Shown one piece after another: positions 16,274 to 24,953 of a DNA stretch of 64,000 bases. A model generated the notes under the pieces. It saw nothing but the letters and a program-made list of their open reading frames with translations. It was not told the origin of the DNA and made no database searches. Each line of letters starts with the position of its first letter. Within the stretch, counting starts at the first letter, position 1. Where the stretch lies: NCBI RefSeq assembly GCF_003668555.1, contig NZ_RCWN01000001.1:992001-1056000 (forward strand), read 5' to 3'. Position numbers and translations under genes: made by a program. The DNA is from Notoacmeibacter ruber. Its GTDB lineage: Bacteria > Pseudomonadota > Alphaproteobacteria > Rhizobiales > Rhizobiaceae.

Positions 16274-17818
16274 TCAGCCGCCATCGCTCCAGACCGTGCG
16301 ATAGAGGTCGAAACGCCTGTCGCGCATGTTGCGGACCGAACCTTTTGCGCGGGCCCAGGTCACCGAATTGAGGTTGAGGTCGGCCACGGCGACCATCTCG
16401 ACATTTTCCGATGCGAGGGCCGCGATGCCGTCACGCGCGAATGGGAAATCCGAGGGTGTGAAGATGCCGCTCTCCGCCCACTGGATATCCAGATTGGAAA
16501 CATTGTCCAGATTGCCGGTCATTCCCGACGTGACGACATAGCATTGGTTTTCGATGGCACGGGCCTGGCAGCAATAGCGGACGCGCCAATAGCCGTGGCG
16601 TGTATCGGTGTTGTAGGGCACGAAGAGGATGCGCGCGCCCTGATCGGCGAGCCGCCGCCCCAATTCCGGAAACTCGCTATCGTAGCAGATCATCACGCCG
16701 ATTGGCCCGCAATCCGTTTCGATCGCCTCGACCGCGTCGCCGCCATGAATATTCCAGTAGGTCCGTTCATCCGGCGTAGGATGGATCTTCTCCTGGGCGT
16801 GCACCGATCCGTCGCGCAGGAACACGTAAGCGATATTGTGAATATCGCCATCTTCCACGATGGTCGGATGACTGCCGCCGATAATGTTGACGTTTCGCTT
16901 AACCGCCATGTCGCGCAGCCGGTTGACGAATTCTTCCGTGTGTTCCGTCAGCCGGGCAATAGCCTTGTCCGGCGCCAGTTCTTCGGGTTCACAGGACAAT
17001 AGTTGCAAGGTGAAGAGTTCGGGGAAGACAACGAAATCGCCCTCATACTCCGAGGCGACGTCGACGAAATAATCGACCGCCTTGTAGAACTCTTCCGTAT
17101 CATTGAGCGTCCGCGCCGCCATTTGCACGGAAACGATGCGCACCACTTCCGGATCGAGCCGGGTGACGGGCTGGTTGTCGAGGTTTGGATCATAATACGG
17201 ATTACGCCAGAGCATCAGCGCGGCGTGTCCGTCGGACGGTTTGTCCTCGCGATTATAGAGCCGCATGACACGCTCGGGCTCGAAACCGGCACGGATCTGG
17301 AAATCCAGTGTCGGATCTTTCGTTTCCCTTCGTTTCACCGAAGCGAGGTACTCGTCGGGGTCAGGAAACTGTTTGCGCTTCTTGGCATAGCCCGCCATCC
17401 GGCCGGCAAAGACGATGCCCTTGAGGTCCAGTTCGACACACAGAGCCTGGCGCGCATCATAAAGCCGCTTGCCGATTCTCAGCCGCCGCCTGGACGGGTC
17501 GACCATCACCTCGAAACCGTAGAGCCAGTCACCATTGCCATCGTGGGTTGAGCCATAGCCACCCCCGGTGATCTGGATCCAGTCGTGCTGCCCGAAGGCC
17601 TTGCGCTCCTTCACTCGGAGCGTCGCCGCGTAGCCGACGACCTTGCCCTCATAGGTTGCCACGAACTGACCACGGGCAAACGTGTTGATGTGGCCCCGGA
17701 TCATGCCGCGCGTATAAGGCGTCTCCACCGGATAGACACGCTTGGACAGTTCGACGAGCGCGTCGATATCTGCCGCTGTCGCATTACGGATTTGCAGTTT
17801 CGCCTTGGTGGATTTCAT
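16274..17818 (-). CDS. Fusion of GNAT acetyltransferase and carbon-nitrogen hydrolase (nitrilase superfamily)
   Basis: A 514-residue two-domain protein. Residues about 8-205 form a GNAT domain with the acetyl-CoA loop RRRLRIGKRLY near 110-120. Residues about 225-505 form a nitrilase-superfamily domain whose triad is visible: E267 in FPELF, K344 in EKIHPTPDE and C378 in ICYDSEFPE. The fusion is known across proteobacteria and, as I recall, belongs to a separate branch of the superfamily with no settled substrate. An amide or acyl-amine substrate would suit both halves. It is convergent with gntR; whether it belongs to that system is uncertain. Confidence 0.9.
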   Translation of the reverse strand: MKSTKAKLQIRNATAADIDALVELSKRVYPVETPYTRGMIRGHINTFARGQFVATYEGKVVGYAATLRVKERKAFGQHDWIQITGGGYGSTHDGNGDWLYGFEVMVDPSRRRLRIGKRLYDARQALCVELDLKGIVFAGRMAGYAKKRKQFPDPDEYLASVKRRETKDPTLDFQIRAGFEPERVMRLYNREDKPSDGHAALMLWRNPYYDPNLDNQPVTRLDPEVVRIVSVQMAARTLNDTEEFYKAVDYFVDVASEYEGDFVVFPELFTLQLLSCEPEELAPDKAIARLTEHTEEFVNRLRDMAVKRNVNIIGGSHPTIVEDGDIHNIAYVFLRDGSVHAQEKIHPTPDERTYWNIHGGDAVEAIETDCGPIGVMICYDSEFPELGRRLADQGARILFVPYNTDTRHGYWRVRYCCQARAIENQCYVVTSGMTGNLDNVSNLDIQWAESGIFTPSDFPFARDGIAALASENVEMVAVADLNLNSVTWARAKGSVRNMRDRRFDLYRTVWSDGG

Positions 17819-17888
17819 GGACCCGCACTTAAAGATTGTGATGGGCGCGCAGATAAAGCCGACTGACGCCCCGGCAAGCCGTAAGGGC

Positions 17889-18497
17889 CTAGAGTTTGTC
17901 GGAAAGGTCCTGCTGTTGCGTTCCCTGTTTCGGGGCCTGCCCGGACCATCCGGCCTCTACCGCGGTAACCACATCTTCGACCCGATGAACGGTGATCGGC
18001 TCGACCCGGCTTGCGGAATGGATGAAGCCGGCGGTCGACATATGCGAGAGCAGACTCTCCATCGGTTTCCAGAAATCCTTGAAGGAGGCGAAAACCATCG
18101 GCTTCTGATGACGGCCGAGCTGCGCCCAGGTCATGATCTCGACGATCTCTTCCAATGTTCCGAGGCCGCCCGGCATGGCAACGAACGCATCGCTTTTGTC
18201 GAACAGCATATGCTTGCGCTGATGCATGGTCTCGACCACGTGATATTCGTCGAAGAGGGACGTATCCCCGTCGCCCTGCTCGCGATCCAGAAGAAACTGC
18301 GGAATAATTCCGGTGACATGCCCGCCGGCTGCCTTGGTCCCGCGCGCCACGGCGCCCATGAGCCCGCGAAGGCCTCCGCCGAAGACGAGGTTGCAATTGG
18401 AGCTGCCGATCGATTCGCCCAACTGATAAGCCAATTCGACAAAGCTCGGATCGACGCCGTCACTCGATCCGCAATAGACACAAATGGATCGTTTCAT
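17889..18497 (-). CDS. LOG family protein (TIGR00730; nucleoside 5'-monophosphate phosphoribohydrolase)
   Basis: A 202-residue Rossmann-fold protein. The LOG motif PGGLGTLEE (109-117) and the upstream R94/K95 pair are intact, with GGGLRGLMG at 40-48 for nucleotide binding. Characterised members cleave cytokinin riboside monophosphate or AMP-type nucleotides to base plus ribose 5-phosphate. The ATG at 18497 has AAAGGAAAA in front and gives the usual MKRSICVYCGSS start; the longer frame to 18560 has no support. Divergent from the LysM gene across a 125-bp spacer. Confidence 0.9.
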   Translation of the reverse strand: MKRSICVYCGSSDGVDPSFVELAYQLGESIGSSNCNLVFGGGLRGLMGAVARGTKAAGGHVTGIIPQFLLDREQGDGDTSLFDEYHVVETMHQRKHMLFDKSDAFVAMPGGLGTLEEIVEIMTWAQLGRHQKPMVFASFKDFWKPMESLLSHMSTAGFIHSASRVEPITVHRVEDVVTAVEAGWSGQAPKQGTQQQDLSDKL

Positions 18498-18622
18498 TGC
18501 GTTTTCCTTTTCCCGCGCTGTGTGGGCCATGATCGGGCACCAAACCTTTTCTCGAGGCAATAGGCGCGCTAAGCCTCCTATTGACGAAAAGTTAAGCCTT
18601 CAAGGGGCGGGGAGAGGAATCG

Positions 18623-21376
18623 ATGGGCCGGCTTTTATTTGCCATTGTGTTGTTCGCCGTGGGCTTCGTCGGTGCGGTTTGGCTGACGGCGGTCTCGACT
18701 GATCGCGAGCTGGGCGACCTTCTGAGCCAGGATACGTTCCGTCAGTTGATGAGGGGGGAAGGCGTAACGCTGGAGACGGCGGAAGAGCGCGGCCCGGAGG
18801 ACAGCGAAACCGTCGAACCTGTTGCGGCGACGCCGGATGACTCTGTCGCCGCGAGCGATGATGAGCCACAGGCCGAAAGCGAACAGGACGTCGCCCTTGC
18901 CGACGCCGAAGCGCAGACAGAAGAAGAGGGCGATGAACCCTCCTCGGCTCCCGGCGACGAATCCGATACCGGAAGCGAATCGGATTCGGATCAGACGGCT
19001 TCCGGCGACCGGTTCGTGTTCGGCAATGTCGCTACCGACGGAGATGGCCGCCTGGCAGTGACGGGCACCGCGCCGCCCGGTGCGCCGGTCGAGCTTCTCC
19101 TTGGCGATGAGGTGGCCGCTTCGACCAATGCGGACGATGAGGGCCGCTTTTCCCTTCGAACGAGCGTCCCTCTTCCGGCGGGCAAGAACGAGCTGACGCT
19201 TCGTTCGGAAACCGGTAGCGGAACGCCTGTCATTTCACCCGAAACGCTTACGGTGACCGTTCCGGACGAGGCCGACATGGCGATGAGTGCGATAGCGACG
19301 AACAGCGCCACCGAGGAGCAGCGGACGATCAAGATCGCAGATCCGTCTTCGGATGATGAGGAGGCCGCCGCGACGCGGGATGGAGAGCAGGCGCCCGCCG
19401 ATGATGCTGCTGAGGATGTGGTGGCGGCCGCTGACGAAGGCGGTGCTGATCGCGCGGTGGAGGACGATTCCGCGGCAGAAGGATCGCTTTCGGATCCTGC
19501 CGCTAACGAAGCGGAAACGCCATCGACAAATTTGAACGTGGAAGAGGCGACTGACGCACCGTCTTCGCAGCAGGCGCTCGATCAAGGCGACGTTCCGGCT
19601 GAGGACCAGGAAGTCGCCGAGCTTTCTGAACCGGCTGTGTCCGGCGCCACAGATGCGGAGGAGGCGGCAGCGTCGACGGCGGATAGTGACCCCGCTGCTG
19701 GAGAAGATGAAGAGGCGGCAAGACCCAATCAGGCCGACGACGCCGATGGGAACAGCAGAGCCGAGCCGGTATCCCAAGAGGCAAGCGCCGATACCGAGAC
19801 CGATGGGACGGCCGACGATGGTACAGCACGCGCATCTGTCGCTGAAGAAACGACCGATGACGGCACCAATTCTTCGCAATCAGCCCCAGTCGCTCCCGTC
19901 CTGCCCCGGATCGAAGCCATCGAGATCGACGGTCCGTCGGTGCTCGTGACCGGTGCAGCAAAACCCGGCTCCCGCATCCGCATATTCGCGGGCGATGACG
20001 AACTGGGCGTGACGAAGGCCAACGAAAACGGTCGCTTCCTGCTGGAGACCGACGCCGATATTCCGGTTGGCCCCGTCTCCTTGCGGGCCGAAGAGCTGGG
20101 TGACGAGGATGATGTGGTTCGCTCAAGCGTGACGCCATTCGAGCGGACGCCCGGCGAGCGCGTGACGGCGGTCGCCGAAGCTTCCGCTGCGGATGGCGGC
20201 GCGTCGTCCGAAGGGTCTGAGCAATCGACGGCTGACAGACCACAGAATGCGGATGAGGCAACCGAAACGGCCTCGGAGGCTGCCGATGTCATGGCGAACG
20301 CCACCGCTGAAGGACAGGTTGAACGACCCTCGGAAGAAGAAGACGCGGCGAATAGACCGTCAGCTTCGGGTGCGGAGCCGGATCCGTCAGGCCAGCCGGA
20401 CGACGCGGATGGAGCTGCACTGTCCAGCGACCAGGGGAGGGTTGCGCAATCCACCGAGGGTGAGTCGCAGGAGCCGTCCGCAGCCTCTTTGTCTGACACC
20501 TCAAACACTGGTGCCGATCAGGCTGTCGAGCCTGATGAGGCTGAACCGGGGGAAGTCGATCCGCAGGTCGTAAAGCCAGAGCCGAGCGCACAGGACGTCG
20601 CAAGCAAGGACGATGCCGCGCCTGCCGATAAGCCTGCATCGAACAGCACGAACGCGCCTTCGGCTGCAGAAACTGGCACGTTGCCCGCCGATGATGATCG
20701 TGCCGATCAGGATGCTGTCGCTGCGAACACGTCTGATACGGGGGAGGCCGATACGGCCGAAAGTAACCAGGCGGACGGTCCGGTATCACCCGGAAAGGCG
20801 GGCTCGGAATCGGACTCTGCTTTTGAGCGTGCCCGTTCCGCGATGGAACGTGCCGGCAGTGCCCTCCGCGGCATGATGGACGACAAAGAGAGCGAGGATG
20901 CCGCATCTCAAAGCGCGTCTCCGGAGAACGGCACCAGTGAAACGGGGTCCGATCCGATTTCTGGTCAAGCCCGGGATGATGGGCAGGCTGCCGATCCTTC
21001 TCAGGAGACCGCCGAGGGCGACACAGCGCGAACAGCTCAGGTTGAATCGGAAGCGGATGATAAGGCAACTGATGAGACATCCCGAGAGACAATGTCAGAG
21101 ACCACCGATGAGGATGCGGATGACGCGGCCAGACTGCCGGCCCCTCCGAGCGTCTTCGAGGTCCGACGCGGCGACACGATCCGGTCTCTGACTCGTCTGC
21201 TTTATGGGCCGGATGTCCCCGATGCCGCATTCGTGGATGTCTCATCGGGGAAAGTGGTTGAGACAGGGGATTTGCGGCCAGGAATGCACCTTCGCCTCCC
21301 GAAGGCTGGCCCCGCTAGACGGCAACCCGATCTAGAGGCTTTGGGTACGCGGCTCATCTCTGCTACCGACAAGTAG
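18623..21376 (+). CDS. Large acidic membrane-anchored LysM protein with two Ig-like domains
   Basis: A 917-residue protein. Residues 4-24 are a single membrane anchor or uncleaved signal. Two similar Ig-like domains (about 131-215 and 428-515, each with VTG-A-PPG/KPG then EGRF/NGRF) are separated and followed by long, strongly acidic, low-complexity stretches full of Asp, Glu, Ala, Ser and Thr, about 600 residues in all. A LysM domain closes it (FEVRRGDTIRSLTRLLYG from about 845). This suggests an inner-membrane protein with a long flexible periplasmic arm reaching peptidoglycan. I recall similar architectures beside the LOG gene in rhizobia. No enzyme domain is visible. Confidence 0.88.
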   Translation: MGRLLFAIVLFAVGFVGAVWLTAVSTDRELGDLLSQDTFRQLMRGEGVTLETAEERGPEDSETVEPVAATPDDSVAASDDEPQAESEQDVALADAEAQTEEEGDEPSSAPGDESDTGSESDSDQTASGDRFVFGNVATDGDGRLAVTGTAPPGAPVELLLGDEVAASTNADDEGRFSLRTSVPLPAGKNELTLRSETGSGTPVISPETLTVTVPDEADMAMSAIATNSATEEQRTIKIADPSSDDEEAAATRDGEQAPADDAAEDVVAAADEGGADRAVEDDSAAEGSLSDPAANEAETPSTNLNVEEATDAPSSQQALDQGDVPAEDQEVAELSEPAVSGATDAEEAAASTADSDPAAGEDEEAARPNQADDADGNSRAEPVSQEASADTETDGTADDGTARASVAEETTDDGTNSSQSAPVAPVLPRIEAIEIDGPSVLVTGAAKPGSRIRIFAGDDELGVTKANENGRFLLETDADIPVGPVSLRAEELGDEDDVVRSSVTPFERTPGERVTAVAEASAADGGASSEGSEQSTADRPQNADEATETASEAADVMANATAEGQVERPSEEEDAANRPSASGAEPDPSGQPDDADGAALSSDQGRVAQSTEGESQEPSAASLSDTSNTGADQAVEPDEAEPGEVDPQVVKPEPSAQDVASKDDAAPADKPASNSTNAPSAAETGTLPADDDRADQDAVAANTSDTGEADTAESNQADGPVSPGKAGSESDSAFERARSAMERAGSALRGMMDDKESEDAASQSASPENGTSETGSDPISGQARDDGQAADPSQETAEGDTARTAQVESEADDKATDETSRETMSETTDEDADDAARLPAPPSVFEVRRGDTIRSLTRLLYGPDVPDAAFVDVSSGKVVETGDLRPGMHLRLPKAGPARRQPDLEALGTRLISATDK

Positions 21377-21397
21377 ACCTCCATCTGGATTTTACCC

Positions 21398-21422
21398 GGG
21401 GCCGGCTCAACAAGCCGGCCTC
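21398..21422 (+). terminator. Intrinsic terminator after the LysM gene
   Basis: A GC-rich hairpin, GGCCGGCT (21400-21407), 5-base loop, AGCCGGCC (21413-21420), extended by one wobble and one further pair, then a T-rich tail (ATTTCTTTCT). It starts 21 bases past the stop codon and separates the LysM gene from the arsR promoter. Confidence 0.75.
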
Positions 21423-21462
21423 CATTTCTTTCTCGCTCGTTGCATCCGGTTGCCTCTCACTA

Positions 21463-21486
21463 CTTCATCGTATAATTACGATGAAG
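21463..21486 (+). promoter_or_regulatory. arsR-atm1 operator overlapping a consensus -10 box
   Basis: A perfect inverted repeat with 10-base arms, CTTCATCGTA (21463-21472) and TACGATGAAG (21477-21486), with TAAT between. A consensus TATAAT (21471-21476) sits across the centre, with GTTGCC (21449-21454) 16 bases upstream as a -35 candidate. A dimer bound here would block the promoter, as expected for self-repression by the ArsR protein encoded 36 bp downstream. Confidence 0.72.
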
Positions 21487-21521
21487 AAACGCGGTTTTTT
21501 ACAACCATATGAGCGCCAGCG

Positions 21522-21845
21522 ATGGATGCGACGAAGATACTGGCCGCCCTGGCCCATCCCGCCCGGCTGAGCATCATCCGGCAGCTTCGGGGCTGTGAAT
21601 GTGCTTGTTGTGGCGAGATGACGTCTCTGACCGGCCTAGCGCAGAGCACCACATCGCAGCACCTCCGGGTGCTTCTCGATGCCGGTTTGGTCGAACGACG
21701 CATGGCCGGCACCACCAGCCTCTACCGCCTGTCTGACAATGCGGCGGATCTGCTTCGCCGCACTGGCGAGTTGGTCAGCGGATTGGTGCCTGAGGATGGT
21801 TGCGGCTGTGAAATGCCGATTCAGGAGAAAGTCATGACGGAATGA
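21522..21845 (+). CDS. ArsR/SmtB-family metal- or thiol-responsive repressor
   Basis: A 107-residue winged-helix repressor; AQSTTSQHLRVLLDAGLVERR (about 40-60) is the recognition region. Five cysteines cluster in GCECACCGE and CGCE: four near 25-31, where the ArsR/CadC alpha-3 metal site lies, and two near the C-terminus. This layout suits soft metals or metalloids (As, Cd, Pb, Hg) or reactive sulfur; which one is unknown. The stop overlaps the exporter start (ATGA), so repressor and exporter are coupled, and a promoter-overlapping palindrome lies just upstream. Confidence 0.9.
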   Translation: MDATKILAALAHPARLSIIRQLRGCECACCGEMTSLTGLAQSTTSQHLRVLLDAGLVERRMAGTTSLYRLSDNAADLLRRTGELVSGLVPEDGCGCEMPIQEKVMTE

Positions 21846-23722
21846 GTGGGACAGTTTCGGCCGATCGGGGATCGACACTACAGACGCTGAAAAACCTGTG
21901 GCCCTACATGTGGCCGTCCGATCGGGCTGATCTGAAATGGCGCGTCGTCTGGGCAACCGTCTTTCTGCTGATCGCGAAAGTGGTTCTCATCGCCGTTCCC
22001 TATTTCTTCAAATGGGCGACTGATGAGCTGGCGCAGGATGGCGATGGTGCGCCGTCCTGGTTACCGCTGGCGGTGGCAGGGCCGATCGCGCTCGTTCTCG
22101 GCTATAATCTCGCCCGCATCGCCCAACAGGGATTTAACCAGTTGCGCGACGCACTGTTTGCGCGGGTCGGGCAGCACGCGGTCCGGCAACTGGCCTACAA
22201 GACCTTCGTGCATATGCACAAACTGTCCTTGCGCTACCATCTGGAACGGCGGACTGGCGGCCTCTCTCGTATCATCGAGCGCGGCACGAAGGGAATCGAG
22301 ACGATGGTCCGGTTCACCATCCTCAACACGATTCCGACGATCCTCGAATTTGCAATCGTGGCGGTCATTTTCGGCCTGGCCTACGGTGTCTGGTATGTCG
22401 TGGTGATCGCGCTGACAATATGCGCCTATAGCTGGTTTACCGTCCGGGCCTCGGACTGGCGCATCCAGATCCGCCGTGAAATGAATGATTCCGACAACGA
22501 CGCCAACACGAAGGCGATCGACAGTCTCCTCAATTTCGAAACGGTCAAATATTTCGGTAATGAAGAGATGGAATCGGCGCGGTTCGATCGCTCCATGGCC
22601 CGTTACGAGGAAGCGGCTACCAAGACCTGGACCTCGCTGGGATGGCTCAATTTCGGCCAGGCCCTTATCTTCGGTCTCGGCATGGGGACGGTTATGGTGA
22701 TGAGCGTCATCGCCGTACGCGCGGGTACCCAGAGCGTGGGCGATTTCGTCTTCATCAATACGATCCTCATGCAGCTCGCCGTGCCATTGAACTTCATCGG
22801 TTTCGTCTATCGGGAAATCCGGCAGGGGCTGGCGGACCTGGAGCAGATGTTCGGACTTCTCGATGTCGATGAAGAGGTTCAGGACGCGCCGGATGCCACA
22901 CCGCTCGTCGTTGAGGAGGGGGCAATCCGCTTTGACGACGTCCACTTTGCCTATGATGCCAATCGCCCCATCCTGCGGGGCATCAGCTTCGAGGTACCCG
23001 CCGGTCGAACGATTGCCATCGTCGGACCGTCGGGTGCGGGCAAAAGCACGATCAGCCGCCTGCTCTACAGGTTTTATGACATTCAGGCCGGATCGATCAC
23101 CATTGACGGTCAGGATGTTCGCGACGTGACGCAACGCAGCTTGCGCAGTGCGATCGGAATGGTCCCGCAGGACACCGTCCTCTTCAACGACACCATCATG
23201 TACAATATTCGCTATGGTCGGCCCTCCGCGACCGAAGCCGAAGTCGTGCGGGCGGCAGAGCTGGCGCAGATCGCCGATTTCATTCGCAGCCTGCCTGACG
23301 GCTTCGACACGATGGTCGGCGAGAGAGGGCTCAAACTGTCGGGCGGCGAAAAGCAGCGTGTCGCCATCGCCCGAACCATTCTGAAAAGTCCTCCCATTCT
23401 CATTCTGGACGAGGCGACCAGCGCGCTCGATACGCATACGGAACAGGAAATTCAGGCATCTCTGGACCTCGTTTCCAAGGACCGTACTACGCTGGTTATC
23501 GCGCACCGACTTTCGACCATTGTCGATGCCGACGAGATCATTGTCCTGCAAGGCGGCATGATTGCCGAGAGAGGAACGCACCGTGAGCTGATCGAACGGA
23601 GTGGCCTTTACGCCGATATGTGGAACCGCCAGCAGGAGGCGACGGAGGCCGAAGAACGATTGCGCCGTGCCCGAGAAGAGGACGAAATGGGTGTGGTCGT
23701 AAGGAAGTCACCCGCCCATTGA
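21842..23722 (+). CDS. Atm1-type ABC exporter
   Basis: A 626-residue half-transporter: a six-span membrane domain (about 30-330), then an ATPase domain with Walker [10 protein letters not shown] (395-403), signature LSGGEKQR and Walker B ILILDEATS. The residues around NDSDNDANTKAIDSLLNFETVKYF and YREIRQ match Atm1/HMT1 proteins, which export glutathione-linked compounds; the alphaproteobacterial homologue NaAtm1 is linked to heavy-metal detoxification. Coupling to an ArsR repressor here supports metal or metal-thiol export over a housekeeping Fe-S role. Two copies must pair to work. Confidence 0.93.
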   Translation: MSGTVSADRGSTLQTLKNLWPYMWPSDRADLKWRVVWATVFLLIAKVVLIAVPYFFKWATDELAQDGDGAPSWLPLAVAGPIALVLGYNLARIAQQGFNQLRDALFARVGQHAVRQLAYKTFVHMHKLSLRYHLERRTGGLSRIIERGTKGIETMVRFTILNTIPTILEFAIVAVIFGLAYGVWYVVVIALTICAYSWFTVRASDWRIQIRREMNDSDNDANTKAIDSLLNFETVKYFGNEEMESARFDRSMARYEEAATKTWTSLGWLNFGQALIFGLGMGTVMVMSVIAVRAGTQSVGDFVFINTILMQLAVPLNFIGFVYREIRQGLADLEQMFGLLDVDEEVQDAPDATPLVVEEGAIRFDDVHFAYDANRPILRGISFEVPAGRTIAIVGPSGAGKSTISRLLYRFYDIQAGSITIDGQDVRDVTQRSLRSAIGMVPQDTVLFNDTIMYNIRYGRPSATEAEVVRAAELAQIADFIRSLPDGFDTMVGERGLKLSGGEKQRVAIARTILKSPPILILDEATSALDTHTEQEIQASLDLVSKDRTTLVIAHRLSTIVDADEIIVLQGGMIAERGTHRELIERSGLYADMWNRQQEATEAEERLRRAREEDEMGVVVRKSPAH

Positions 23723-23757
23723 CGAGAGCAATGCGAAAGGCTGATGGCTCTCGTCAA
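23719..23757 (+). terminator. Long hairpin at the atm1 stop codon
   Basis: Perfect 11-base arms, TTGACGAGAGC (23719-23729) and GCTCTCGTCAA (23747-23757), with a 17-base loop; the first arm contains the stop codon. No T-run follows, so it may protect the 3' end or be a Rho-associated structure rather than an intrinsic terminator. Confidence 0.45.
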
Positions 23758-23828
23758 CAGTACTGGAAAGAGCCTGACTGTCGGGTGCTAAAGTCGACCA
23801 CCATCTCATCTCGACAGGGCCGAAAACG

Positions 23829-24263
23829 ATGTTTGCCAATCTATCGCTGGGAACCGCCATTATCGGCGCGACAGTCCTGCTCCACACTGTCGGGCTCATG
23901 CTGCTGACGGGGACAATGACCGTCCTTATCCGCTGGTTTCGTTTGCATAAGCATCGGGGCGGCAAAACCGGAGCGATGCTCTTCACTGTTCTGGGGCTCT
24001 TTGCCGTTCACACAGCGGAGGTGTGGTTATGGGCCTTTGCCTATCTGATGCTTGGGGCGAGCCCGAGCTTTGAGTCCGCGCTCTATTTCTCAACCACCAC
24101 CTTTTCCACTCTTGGCTATGGTGATCTGATCCTTCCCTCCGAATGGCGGCTTCTTGGAGCGCTCGAGGGGATCAACGGTTTTCTTCTGATCGGCTGGTCG
24201 ACGGCCTATCTCGTCGCCGCGTCGACCCGCCATGGCCCGTTTCGGATGGGCGAGCATTTCTGA
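23829..24263 (+). CDS. Small potassium-channel-like protein
   Basis: A 144-residue membrane protein with three hydrophobic spans (about 8-32, 48-72 and 105-130) and a pore loop carrying TTTFSTLGYGD (about 89-99), which includes the K+ selectivity filter T-x-GYGD. It has no RCK or other regulatory domain, so it resembles the minimal bacterial ion-channel (Ion_trans_2) proteins. Four copies would form a pore. It lies 106 bp after atm1, beyond a hairpin, and may have its own promoter. Ion selectivity is inferred from the filter. Confidence 0.82.
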   Translation: MFANLSLGTAIIGATVLLHTVGLMLLTGTMTVLIRWFRLHKHRGGKTGAMLFTVLGLFAVHTAEVWLWAFAYLMLGASPSFESALYFSTTTFSTLGYGDLILPSEWRLLGALEGINGFLLIGWSTAYLVAASTRHGPFRMGEHF

Positions 24264-24272
24264 AAAAGAAAG

Positions 24273-24294
24273 CCCCGGCGTTTCGGCCGGGGCG
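24273..24294 (-). terminator. Intrinsic terminator of the hemerythrin gene
   Basis: GCCCCGGC (24273-24280) and GCCGGGGC (24287-24294) form a perfect 8-bp stem with a 6-base loop. On the minus strand it is followed by TTTCTTTTTC, so it fits transcription from the hemerythrin gene 23 bp away; it may also stop the convergent channel message. Confidence 0.8.
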
Positions 24295-24317
24295 CGTTAG
24301 CTTCGATTGAATGAAGC

Positions 24318-24794
24318 TCACTCCTCGAGTGATTCTTCGGCCTTCTGGTCCACCAGCTTCATCTCGGCTTTCTTGCGCTTTTCGAATTGCGGTGCGAACT
24401 CGCGCGCTTCCTTCTCGGAAAAAACCTCTTTCGCCTTGGCGAAGATATCCTCTTCTTCCTCGTCGATATGATGCTCGTAATCGTGGCGCATCTGTTTGAA
24501 CTTGGTGAGCCAGCCAGGTGAACTCATATCCATCTGGTTGAGTTCTTCCATCATGTCATCGAGCTCCTTGTGCTCGGAGACGGAGTGGCGCGCGTCGTCC
24601 TGTCCGTCCGGATCGGACATCAGCTGCGAATAGAAGGTCTCTTCCTCCGCGGCGGCGTGGCTCTTCACATCGTAGTAGAATTCTTCCCACGCCGTACGGC
24701 GCTTCTCGCTATCGCCCTGCGTATCGCCGATCGTCTCCAGCAGCGCCCGGTGATTGTCGTGGTCGGATTTGATCGCCTCGTAAATGGTCGTCAT
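24318..24794 (-). CDS. Hemerythrin domain protein
   Basis: A 158-residue helical-bundle protein with the His/Glu ligands of a di-iron hemerythrin: [10 protein letters not shown] (H12, H15), [21 protein letters not shown] and [16 protein letters not shown]. The C-terminus is charged (Lys/Glu) and probably helical. Such proteins bind oxygen or sense oxidative or nitrosative stress. The ATG at 24794 is used, with AAGGGG eight bases upstream; an in-frame TTG three bases earlier is also possible. Divergent from psd. Confidence 0.88.
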   Translation of the reverse strand: MTTIYEAIKSDHDNHRALLETIGDTQGDSEKRRTAWEEFYYDVKSHAAAEEETFYSQLMSDPDGQDDARHSVSEHKELDDMMEELNQMDMSSPGWLTKFKQMRHDYEHHIDEEEEDIFAKAKEVFSEKEAREFAPQFEKRKKAEMKLVDQKAEESLEE

Positions 24795-24953
24795 CAATGG
24801 TACCCCTTTTTAGAATGTTTCCAAAAAGTAGGGCGACGACTGTCGGAAGCAAAATGCCGAGAGCGAAAATTTTGCGCCATGCTTTGCAAGCCATCAGGCT
24901 TGTCTTATGTGGGGCAATACGGCTTTCCGCCCGCCGGAACAGGGAGAACGGCA

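Noticed and set aside
19503..20261. Open minus-strand frames opposite the LysM gene, rich in Arg, Pro and His
   Set aside because: They arise from the repetitive GC-rich acidic codons of the LysM gene read backwards.
22061..23581. A long open minus-strand frame opposite the Atm1-type exporter
   Set aside because: A mirror frame of a well-supported gene; composition is atypical and no start site is supported.
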